DNA of 64,000 nt, taken from contig OY727095.1 of assembly GCA_963402885.1 (NCBI GenBank), positions 29,331,001-29,395,000 of the forward strand, written 5' to 3'. The translations under genes were made by a program, and so were the position numbers. The notes under the pieces are model-generated. The model was not told where the DNA came from. It made no database searches and was given only the letters and a program-made list of their open reading frames with translations. The DNA is from Antedon bifida (taxonomy: Eukaryota > Echinodermata > Crinoidea > Comatulida > Antedonidae). Of this stretch, positions 53,526 to 64,000 are shown in pieces (within the stretch, counting starts at the first letter, position 1; every line of letters starts with the position of its first letter).

Positions 53526-55087
53526 ATTCCTCTCGACCATTGTTCTGGTCAATCTTGATTTCAGAAAGGTCATTGTTGCAATACCGGAGTTTAATTTAAA
53601 GAAAAAAATACTTCAATTGTTGTCTGTCAGACAATGGTTTTTGAGTTATAATTAAACGTTTCTTTTCTCTTTTTATAATGTGAATAACTTTGATATGAAA
53701 CACAGACTCAATTTAGTTAATTTTATTGCTAAGGTCAAGTCTGGGGGTCACTTCATCACGCCTAGATACTTCAAGTGTGAAGTATCATATTACAAACAAA
53801 AACTTTCATGGACTGTTTTGATAATAATTCAATGATTATCTGACAGCCAATTACAGTATTATATAATGTCATGGGACTCATAAATACCAGAAATGCTTTG
53901 GGATTTGTCGTTTAACCGTTAGAATCTTTTCCAAGACGTTTTTTGGGTCCAGCAGCTGGTACCTATAAATTATTGTCGAGTGATATTACCTATGATTTAA
54001 TGATACGCTGAGCAATTTGTCTTGACCTATCCATTTACTAGGCCTATAGGTCTTTGTGGTATTTTTGTGGTCAGACACACCATTTCGTATTTTCCATGAT
54101 CTTGTTTGATATGTTTTACAAAATTTGTCAAAACACATTGAAGTATTATTGTTGAGGGAGAGTGTATCATTTCCAGAACGTATAACATGTTATCATTCTT
54201 ATTACTAGTGCAGAATATTTCCCGAACATCTAGCTCTAGCTCTTACTTAAGTATATTTAGTTGATCATTTCTTACACTGTGGAAATAGAGGACATATATC
54301 ACTGTTTATTTAGTCGTGATGCATTGCAGTTACATAATAAACAAAGACTATTGTTATCCACGCACCATCAAAATGTGTTTCATCGAGTAAGAACTTTTCA
54401 AGATAAAGCTTCCATTTTAATTTCGCATAGAAAGATAGCAACGATTTAGATGCGAGGTCCTTTGATGATTGATTATTCACATTTTATAAAATATTTTGTT
54501 TTAATAAATTAAACCAACTGTGCGATTTTTAGTAACATTAATTTTACAAAAATATGCATACATCCAAATCTACAAAAAGTGGTTTGTAGAGAACTAAAGG
54601 AACTTGTTGTAATTAAGCAAAATCCAAACATCCAATCTGATTACTACACGTTCGAAGAACTTTATGGATTTAACATATGAGACTAATGTATTACCCTTAA
54701 CAACATTGTCAATATGAGAATGTTCTCATACATTTCTTGATATGAAAACTCCGAGATATTGGAAAAATCACCTGATTTAAGCATCCTTTTAATAAAATGA
54801 ATCTTCGCGGAGAAGTACAAAATAGGCGGCGCTGTTGTATTTCAAATGCAATAGAAAAAAAAATATTTTCCGAACGCGAGTAAGATTTTGTTTTCGTAGG
54901 CTTAAAGTTTATTTGTTTGTAACAAAAAATAATAATAAAAATAATAGGTAATAAATTATTAAATTAATACTAAGTAGTTGTGGGATGTTTCGTTCAAAAA
55001 ATCAATCGAACTTTATAATAATGTACTAGCTTATTTGCACATCGATAATTATTTAATTGACCGTATGGTAAAAATGTGCAATTGGTG
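53526..55087. other. Non-coding, nothing recognised
   Basis: AT-rich host background. Short ORFs only, no family signal on either strand. Confidence 0.4.
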
Positions 55088-56304
55088 ACGTTTTGCCGAC
55101 AGACTACTGGCCGACAGACTATTCACCGACCGGAAATTTTGCCGACATGGCATTTCACCGACAGGACATTTGGCTGACAGGGACATTTCGCCTACAGGAC
55201 ACTTCGCCAAGAGGTCATTTTGCCGTCAGGACATTTCGTCGAAAACCATGTTACCGACAGACAATTGACCGACAAGGCATTTTTCTACCATGTATAGGCG
55301 GCCTACGGTTGGCCGACAGACAGACAATTGATCGGCTGACAATATACCTACAAGTTACATTTTGACAGGATATTTTGCCTACAATATGGTCATAACCAAT
55401 ACACTAATTATAAATATTAGATTTTAACTGAATTGAAATATGTTTTCATGTTACGAACACCGACAACTTACTAGGACTATATCTTTTATAGATTTTGGTA
55501 TTGATACATTTATTTGAAACTGCCAATTCAATGAAAACCATTATGACATATCCCTGAATAGAATTATAAATTAAAAAATAAAATTAAGGTGAAACATATT
55601 GAAAGTCTACTTATGATGAATGTCCGATCTTCTTGAAGATGATAGTGGACATACACTGCTATGACTGGACGACAGTAAAGGGAACTATAGTTTATGCATT
55701 TCGTTATAATTTTAAATGTCTTTTTCCTATAATAAAACGTCCTGTGTTACTACTTTCAATAAAAGTAATGAATGCAAGAATATATATTTGAACAATTTCT
55801 GGCACATATAATTTTTTTTCAGAACGAATATACGTGGTGTAGCGCAAACTTATATCAACATTTGATTTCGCCATGCAAACCTTCAAATAATATATTACTC
55901 AGATTTATATTACCGTATTTGTTCGAATAAACACCCCATCGCAAAAACGCCCAGACGTTCATTTTATTCCCCGAATAATAAACGCCCACCACATTAAATA
56001 TTAGAATTTATTGCCTTTTACAATTTACCAAGCAAAACGTATTTTCTCACACTTCTTAAGACTACTCTCTTGTGTTTTTTTCATATATCTAGGGGGAATT
56101 TATACACCACAAAAAAAAGACGTCCCCTGGAATAAACGCCTCCTAAAAACCCTCCGAACAATAAACGCTCTTCGAATAAATACGGTATAATATTCATTAT
56201 TTCTGAGATCGCTAAATTATCATGTCGGCAAATTGTATGTCGGCAAAATGATTTTCGACGAAATATTCTGTCGGCGAAATGACCTGTCGGCTAAATGTCC
56301 TGTA
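55088..56304. mobile_element. Second foldback element, GCCGACAGGACATTT arms
   Basis: About 280 bp at 55090-55375 consists of diverged units of the type gccgacaggacatttc. The same motif is inverted at 56221-56304 (atgtcggcaaa, ctgtcggcgaaatga, ctgtcggctaaatgtcc). The arms are unequal, and I found no target duplication. A separate MITE is nested at 55911. The plus-strand 90-codon frame across the left arm is repeat translation. Confidence 0.75.
55911..56187. mobile_element. Nested MITE, TACCGTATTTGTTCGAATAA ends
   Basis: A 277-bp element whose ends are inverted copies (TACCGTATTTGTTCGAATAA and ttcgaataaatacggta), with several AATAAACGCC units inside on both strands. A remnant of the same family lies at 15808-15902. 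Confidence 0.8.
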
Positions 56305-56878
56305 TATAATAATGACTCTGTATCGACTGTAGTTACGCCCTCACCGTCTTTAAATTATGGTAGGCTTTAGAACTGTTATTAATTGGTAAAACGAGCCTAA
56401 TCTTTCTATAAATATCCCACGTGAGCGATGAGGGCCTTCATGTAAACTTCTTTTTTGGGATTTTTTGATGATCGAGTTCATTTTTCCGCTCACAATGTTT
56501 CTTGGCTTCTTCAGCACACAAATGACTCAGACTTTTAATGAATGAGTCGTGTTCTCTTGTAATGGATATCTATTTAGCTTAAGTATCAGTAGAGTTTTAT
56601 ATCTATAAATTAACATCATCTTTTGTGGCTAGGACGTGTACATACATCGATCGATCGTAACATTTCCAGGCTGGGAATAAGCTGAGACTGGACGACAGTG
56701 TTTCTGCTTGCCTTCGGCCCCCGCGAGGAGAATGGACGTGATGGTGTGAAGATTTGTCTGGATCTGATTATCAAGAGCCTAGCTAGCTAGCCTGAGTTGT
56801 ATGAATGTTGTGTTGTGCATTCGCGTATTTAACAGGCTTTATTTTGATTGTTTAAGAATAGAATAATTAAAGAGAAAA
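56305..56878 (+). promoter_or_regulatory. Upstream region and probable 5' leader of the 56,879 gene
   Basis: Contains a locally GC-richer stretch (ccttcggcccccgcgaggag, about 56710) unlike the surrounding AT-rich DNA, consistent with a promoter or first-exon leader. The exact transcription start cannot be set. Confidence 0.3.
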
Positions 56879-57008
56879 ATGACAATGGGACTTCGTTCAT
56901 TGCCCCAAACAAAGGCAACTCTCTTCATTATTATGGTTTTTTTGTTTATTGCAATAATTTCTGTTGAAGTTCAGATTCGAGATCTCCAAGATAATGTTCG
57001 TAAATTGG
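56879..57008 (+). CDS. First coding exon of a predicted type II membrane protein
   Basis: ATG at 56879 opens MTMGLRSLPQTKATLF, a short basic cytosolic tail, then a membrane anchor (FIIMVFLFIAIISVEV) and the start of a polar stem (QIRDLQDNVRKLG). The frame runs 43 codons plus one base to a strong donor TTGG|gtaagt. Such an N-terminus is usual for Golgi glycosyl- or sulfotransferases and for type II cell-surface proteins; the sequence cannot tell which. No second exon is evident in the remaining 7 kb, so the intron probably extends past the window. Confidence 0.6.
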
Positions 57009-59862
57009 GTAAGTACAAAAGAATTAATTTAATAATAATATAGGCCTAGCCTAGTTAGGCCCTAATTAAGTTTCTGAAAACTTCTTGAAAGGGATTCCAG
57101 ATATCTCTGCTGGCTGGGATTGTTATAAGTGAATGAATAAGAAATGTGATGTGTGTTATTATACCTTACCTATGTACCTTGAATATATTAATAATAATTA
57201 ATATAATTACTCCGTTTCTGTTTTAGTGTTAAGCCCTGTCATACTAACCTACACCCAATTATACAATAGGTCCTGGTATCACCAGGTAGGAGCCTGGTAT
57301 TGCCTGGTAGGTTTTATTATATAAAAAATCAATTACTTAATCATTTTCTTTCCAGAAACAAGTTAAAATATTGATATTAAATGATAAAAGTTTTCAGTTT
57401 CAAAATAAACCTTTTCAATATTTTTAAGCCGAAGTATAAGGGTCTTTTACACCTGTTCCAGATCGTGCTGGCAAATCCAGTCAAAGTCAATGTTTCGTTT
57501 TCACGGCTACGTGCATATCAATTGCCGCATAGCCGCGTCAACTTTAACACCTTTTTTACACTACAGTCCATGAAAGGGTTAAAACAATTGACAAAATCCT
57601 GTACAAGTACACTTGCGTCTGAGTTGTATTTCATACAGAATGCCGGTATTGTGTTGCGGCGAATATTATTGTAATATCATTACTACGTCATCAGGTGATC
57701 TGACTGGTACCGTCATTTTGCCCGCACAACCCTTTCAGATAGCTGTAGGCCTATTTAAAAATGAAAATGAAGGAGTTACCAAAGTGGAGCTGTAGCTTGG
57801 TGGTTAACATGCTTGTCTTCCAATCCCAAGCTCTAGCAGGGTTTACTGTATTCCTGACCAAGTGCCAAGGTCTCTTTCTCCACTCCACCTCCTACAGTAA
57901 GCCTCAAATGAGACTTAGTTTATTATTAGCACAATAAATTATAGTTTATCCATCCTTTGAGTGTACAGTCTAGAATACAAACCACACAAAAAAAAAGAAT
58001 ACTAAGTCTATTAATCATTAGCACTAGTACCTGTAGTTCATAGAAAGTTCATCATGTGTACAGTTAATAGTAACGGATTTATACTGTAATCAAAATTCTA
58101 AAAATGTGCTCTTTTTTAGTTACAGTACTGTATTGTTGTATAAAGGCTTACAAACAAAATACATCAACAAATAAAGTACAGTATACTGTACTGTGTATTT
58201 ACAGTAGGCCTACTAAGTTTTTTTTTTACTGTACTGTGTGAATGTTAAGAACTGATATGGAAAAAACTGTGATGAGCTAGACAAGGATAATCTGTGGCTG
58301 TCTGCAGTATATTTTGTGGTCTTGCTATAATTAAATTCACATTCATTCTTGGTTTTGTGTTTAACTGTATTTTGTATGTGATTGGTAACAGGTTTAATAG
58401 TTCTCACCACAAATGAATAGCATTTTATTCTTGGTTGAGATTTGTTCTAAATCTGTGTCTGATACTAGATTTGGTGATCAAGAATACACAACCCAGTTGT
58501 CAATACATGTATTTTATTGATACAGTACTAATGTTTGTATTAAACCTGAACAGCACGGGAAATTTATAACACAGTATTGGTTGGTTGGTGTTGCCAGTGC
58601 TGCAGTGTTTACATTATTTCTGCATTACTAACTGTATGTACTGTAATCATACGGGTATTACAGTATTAGATTTCAATTCATATTTCGCATAAAACAGGTA
58701 CTGTGGTTCTAAACCATTCATTTATCATTTATTTCTTGCAAATTGATACTTAATGAGTGTTGACAAAGTGTGAAGCACGGCGAAAATTAATGTGAGGAAT
58801 AATAAATAGAAGGCCTTGTCTTTTAAGGCGAGCGAGTGTGATCACTCACCTAACAGTTTAACACATTCCTAAACCGCCCTTGAAGATTACGATTTACAAC
58901 ACGCTTAAATACAAACAGCACACCTATCCCTGAATGTATTGAGGAGTGCAATTTGTACCACACCTATAATTTTCGAAAGGCCTAAAATAAATATATAATA
59001 ATATAACTTAAAAAATGGTGCCTCACATGCATTTTACGCTTGCCTCACTGCCTCGCTTTTTGTTATTACCAATTTTTAGTTTAACCACAATCCCACAAAG
59101 ACAGACTTTGGTTATTAATAAAGTCTGACTGCATATTCTGCATAAAAAAAGTTTAGTTGTTTTATAATTTCATATTTAACAATAAAATGAATGCTTCCTG
59201 CAGTGTTTGGTATTGAAACTATCATCTCAATTATTTATACATGTATGTTTTTATTTATTATAGATTTTTGCAATTATTGTATTTTGTAGATACTGTAACT
59301 ATAACATAACAGTTGTATAGACAACCTTGATAGAATAAGGCTGATCAATAGACATACATTTTTTTTTTCAATCAGTGTTTTTTGAAAATCACACCAAATA
59401 CTGTAATGTAGTTTTGTGAATAGCCTAACAAACAGATGGTATTAATTTTATAAAGAGATGCACTACTACTGTATACAGTGCTGTAGACAGTCTGGAAGGT
59501 GGTTTATTGTACTTTTATATTTCCAATGCAAAACTGAGATTTTTTTATCTAAGTCTCCAGATAATCCTTGCTTTCTGAAGTGTTCAGCAAAGATACTGTA
59601 CCTGAAACATTTTCATCAAAAAGGTCAATAACTACAGTATATTTTAGTGATAAAAATGTCCAATTACTTTTACTGAATCAAACATACAGTATGTAAAGAT
59701 TTATTTGTACAGTGGAGCAGCACAAGTTTGTGTGTTAACTGTTAATGATGGTATCGAGATTCAAAATCCATAAAAAAAAACTATAGAAAACATTACAAGG
59801 TTATGGAAAAAATAGGCATTTGGCTGCTGGACTACAACCTCTCCCATTTGGTAAATTTAATA
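57009..59862 (+). other. Intron-like sequence, TACTGTA-rich
   Basis: No exon recognised. A local repeat of cctggta(t/g) lies at 57252-57310. From about 58,000 onward the palindromic word TACTGTA/TACAGTA is strikingly common. Confidence 0.45.
57786..57925 (+). mobile_element. tRNA-derived SINE fragment
   Basis: TAGCTTGGTGGTTAACATGC is a clear A-box region and is followed by an anticodon-arm-like cttgtcttccaatcccaag and a degenerate B-box (gggtttactgtattcc). Confidence 0.55.
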
Positions 59863-60679
59863 TACCGTATATTTCGGTCACACCTGTGTATAAGACGCAC
59901 CCCCTAACTGAGAGTAAAATATCGGTATTTTTTATATCGTCGATGTATAAGACGCACTTTATATTTCATCAAAACAATGTTTTTTTAAATTGTAATCAAT
60001 ATTATTGTAATAATATATTTTGTTATATCTACAACGGCGTCCTTTATTTAAGTTTTTTCTTACCTAGGCTCGGTCGCGCCCAGCCTCAACAAGTTCTTTC
60101 TAACTTGTTATTCATGAGTTTCACACCCGCAACATCAAGTGCATGACCGTGTGTGTAACACGCACGTGTGTGGGCTAGCCTCGCTTGATCATTTCACAGA
60201 CAATCGTATTCGATTAGTATCTATGTATCCGAGAAGTGTGTACGCTAGGTCCATGCTATAATCAACTGGAGAATATACTAGTCGAATACCGTACACCATG
60301 TGGCCCCAAAGAAGGGCTTGCGCTGGAGGTACGGCGGTCGGCGATCGTGCGTATAACTATAAATAAATACTATTCCAATCGTAAACGTTTACAAATGAAA
60401 TGTTATCGGAGCGCCTAAAACAGCTCCATAATTAACAAATCTTTTCATCATATTTAGTATAACATCACGCTAAAATGCCTTGAAAACTAGGCAGAAGCAG
60501 GTTGCCGTTACGTTACGGTTAGTACACTGTAGCTAGGCCTAGCCTACTCAGGCCTAGCCAACGATGTACAGTACAATCTGTGTGGTGAGGCATTTATGTT
60601 CGGTGTATAAGACGCACCCTTAATTTAGAGGTCAAATTTGCGTGTCAAAAGTGCGACTTATACACCGAAATATACGGTA
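59863..60679. mobile_element. MITE with TACCGTATATTTCGGT inverted ends
   Basis: An 817-bp element. TACCGTATATTTCGG at the left is mirrored by ccgaaatatacggta at the right. Next to each end, and inside, is tataagacgcacccc or its inverse. The interior is GC-richer and non-coding, with an alternating tgtgtgtaacacgcacgtgtg stretch at about 60150. Confidence 0.82.
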
Positions 60680-63600
60680 GCTGTAACATGCTGTCTGAAC
60701 CATCAGCACTAGTACTACTGTATGTGTCCACCAAGCTACTGTAGCACAGATTGGTATAGTACTGTAATTAATTATACTATCCAACTTGACTTTATGGTTA
60801 CTTTTTTTTGTTATCGGTCTTTGGACCATACATTAAATTATCACATGTCAAGTGGACTTAAAGTAGTACTTTAAACTTGTACTATATCAATATCATGATC
60901 AGTTTGTGAATTCAATATTTCCGGAGCTACAGTAGATATTCATGTACTTGAGGATTTATGATAATTAATTATTCATTTGACAGTGCATTAAACCCATAAA
61001 ACCAGATGATTGGTGTTTGAATTGCATTAAAAAAATGTAATTCACTAGACAGAAACTAATGAATACAGTATATTACCAAAAAGTCTCCTAAGGCACATAA
61101 TTAATTGTTGAAGATACAAGTAAGGAATACTGTGATAGGACCAAATATAATCCCATGCTTAAATATACAGGTATAATCCAAACCTTGAATATAATCCCAC
61201 TCTAATTTAGGCTAAGTTGGGATACAGGAGTTTAGTAAATTCCATTTTAATTGTAATCTTAAATATAAACACAACCCCCCTCCCCCAACCACCACTTAGT
61301 CTATTATGTGACTAGCTTACCTGGATGAACCGACATAGTTGGTGCTGTAGTACAGTATAGTACAGTACTTTAATTTGATACATTTTTATTTGGAAGTCCT
61401 ATCAATATTTATTTTCTTTAAGAGAATATTGCTAAAAACAAACTTGCATTTTTTACTACAGACGTCACTTTACAGTACTATTTCCAGCTAATTTCAATCA
61501 GTATATTTCTATACAGTAAGATGTTTATAATGCCTACAAACTGAGAAAAGTGTTAATGTCTAGCCTAATACAGTTTTCTAGATCTATTAATATCAATCTC
61601 TACATCAATATCTTTATGCAAATCAGAATACTAAAAACCTAAAGACTGTTTTTTGCACTCGTCGAGGGTTTCCAGATTATACCTTAATTTAATTAGGATG
61701 TACAGTATTATTGAGCATTTGCCAATAAACATTGTGGTACTGTATATATAGTAGGAATGACTGATTCACTGCAACGAGAGAATCTTTGTTTTTAAAGTCA
61801 TACTTACTACAGTGCTGGGTCATCTACAAACATTTAAGAATCAAACAATTAAACTAATATTTTTAAATAAAAAAAAAAAGAATAAAAAAATATTGATTTA
61901 ACATATTTCATACATGAATAATATTTTTTTTAAATTAATGGATGGAGGAAGTGAAAACGTTTGTTATTGTAACATTTAATTACTAATACTATTTAGTGAA
62001 ATTTATGATTAAAATACTCCAGGCAAGCATCATTTGTGACCAAAGGGCTAACTGTACTGTATAACAAAATAAATTGATCTAGACACAAAAAAAAGTTCCC
62101 GCCACTGAAGTAATATTTAACAGTAAGGTATGTTCAACAACAAAGTTCAAGTATATTTACCTATGAAAAACCAAATCAACAAGTTAGCAAATCATGTAGT
62201 TAAAATATTTACACACTATAGAGGTTGATGATAAAAAAAGATATAAAGAAAAAAACAGTACAGGTACTATTAAAGTATGGTTTGCAATAATCATAGAGCT
62301 GAGAAATTGAACTCAATTGTCTATGGATGTTTCGCACTGTACTATGCAAAAATTACAAGTGTTTAAAATTTGAGTTAGTAATGAGCTAGCTGTTAACATT
62401 AAACAGAGGAGAGAGATGAACTCAAACGGCTACAGATACTTGCATGAAAAACACAAAATCTTCAAAATTTACATTGACAGTACATGCTTAGCTTCCTTAA
62501 TCAGTTACTCTCTACTAACTACCCTTAATAATGCCGTAAAAAAATAGAGATTATGTTTCACTTTCGCGGTAAGCTATTCGAGGCCAATGTTATGTACACT
62601 GTATGTAATGTAATGATGTACCAGCTGTTAGGTTATTGAGTGTTAAAATATGTGATCACCAATGAATTATTGTAAAAAGCTTCATGATTTAAGACCAAGG
62701 TGACCGGTTTTAGTCAAACATTTAGTCTTAATGCGTCACTATGTAATTTGTATCCAGCCTACTTTACCCTAAGCGCATTTTTTGTACAATAAGCGTGGAA
62801 ACCTGTGGAAACTATGAAAGAATTTGTCAGTCTACATTATTTCGTGCCAGCTTACCTGGATAAACCGAAATTGGCCTATTTCTCTCGGAGAAGAGCAATA
62901 CAACTTGAATAAAAAACACCCACCTACAGGTATCCGATAATGTGATAACGTCTGAATGAATGAATCAAGTTTTTATGCTCAACCAGAACCTACTGCATAT
63001 TTCTTCGATTTGAACAAAAAATAATGATAAAATATACAGTATGTTGGGATACTACAACTTGTTACATTTTACTTTATTGGTGAGATGTTCAGCAAACCTC
63101 TCTTGTCTATGTTCACAATGCTACAGTACCACAGTCACCTCAAACCGACTAGAGGCAAGTTTGCCCAAGGACATAGCTTGTGGATGATACAAATGTCTTT
63201 TTTTGTCCTTGGAAGACAAAACGCATTTATGGTCTATCCAGGTAAAAGCATAGATGACTACTGTACTGTACAGTACCAACACCACTCATGGTTTAGTGGT
63301 GTGATACTACCTGTATAACTAATTATTTTCTCCCACATCTCATTCAGCTACAAACCTGTTATGGTCATATATTCCACACTTCTGTACACTACAGTACTGT
63401 ATACTATTTTTACAAAATCTATGAAGAATCGCCAAGTCCATGAGATACAGCATTGTTTCTTAGGGCGTAAATTGCTACGATTGTCTAATACACTACAGTA
63501 ATTTTACGGTTGACAATGGTTATTATAATATTTCTATAGAGTATGATATTAAATGAAATGATCTGTCTGCTGTCTGGGATATTCAGTGACAATTGTAAGG

Positions 63601-64000
63601 ATAATTGGAGTCAATATTGTTTTGATTGTGTTTAAATTATAGGCTTAATTACCTAATTCTTTTGAGTTTATTAGAAGAATATTGATAAAATTATTGTAGC
63701 ATACATTATTACTACAGAGAGTATTATACTCTCTGTATCTCATCTGAAATGATACTTGATGTGTGTATTTTATGAGTCATATTGAGCACATCAGGATGTA
63801 TTGTATTTAGTTTAAACAGTATGTCAAATCTATTTTCTCTCAATTTTAGAAATCTATTAATGTCCGTGTACAGTATAGCATTGTTTTATTTAAGTACAAA
63901 AAAAAATATCTACAGTACACAGTATACAACCATAAACGTCCCAGAAGCCTACAAAGAAATTTAGGCTAGGCAACAGGTACTGTACATTCACAGTAATTAC
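60680..64000 (+). other. Intron-like sequence, nothing coding recognised
   Basis: AT-rich with many TACTGTA/TACAGTA words (for example 61350, 63265, 63395, 63910). The small plus-strand frames at 63085 and 63782 lack homology and splice context. Confidence 0.4.

Noticed and set aside
55093-55365. 90-codon plus-strand ORF
   Set aside because: It is translation of the GCCGACAGGACATTT repeat arm of the foldback element.

Overview
The window is nuclear DNA of an animal, most likely a marine invertebrate deuterostome such as an echinoderm, hemichordate or cephalochordate. The best clue is an intact LTR retrotransposon with integrase ahead of reverse transcriptase and a SCAN-like gag (Gmr1-like), a group known from deuterostomes. 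Small introns with GT/AG borders, Penelope-like and CR1/L2-like fragments, tRNA-derived SINE heads and many palindromic MITEs fit an AT-rich invertebrate genome. The species cannot be named from sequence alone.

Bases 1-15,300 are a compact, largely intronless block that looks like an endogenous large DNA virus. Its genes lie head to tail, convergent or overlapping, and many encode membrane or secreted proteins: a CLCC1-like membrane protein, an approximately 8-TM protein, an F-box-like plus zinc-cluster protein, a type I glycoprotein, an EGF-like protein, a 51-residue membrane peptide, and an overlapping coiled-coil/acidic nuclear pair. CLCC1 homologues have been reported in herpesviruses of molluscs and fish, so a malacoherpesvirus-like origin is my leading hypothesis, but no core herpesvirus gene lies in this window. 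The block is chromosomal and ageing: a Penelope-like element, two copies of a MITE, tandem duplications and two frameshifts interrupt it. The Penelope-like element landed where the stop of one viral gene overlapped the start of the next; its 13-bp target duplication left both genes intact.

Bases 15,508-15,824 hold a two-exon CD225 (dispanin/IFITM-like) gene, divergent from the last viral gene and apparently cut short by a MITE. The viral block is therefore bounded by a member of an antiviral family.

Bases 16-36 kb are transposon territory: a LINE tail, a tRNA-Ser-like SINE, the full-length Gmr1-like element (two 1,316-bp LTRs, CCCAG target duplication, tRNA-Pro primer site, one 1,548-codon ORF), a TTAA-bounded MITE array, and two older inverted-repeat elements. 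A lone signal-peptide exon candidate lies at 26,194.

Bases 36.5-48.7 kb contain a minus-strand family of tandemly repeated small exons (sets a-b-c-d) with conserved phases and splice sites, repeated about four to five times and invaded by LINEs and a palindromic element. I do not recognise the protein. Bases 49-64 kb are mostly non-coding: duplications, a LINE 3' end, two foldback elements with minisatellite-like arms, further MITEs, the first exon of a predicted type II membrane protein at 56,879, and then a long intron-like region unusually rich in TACTGTA/TACAGTA.
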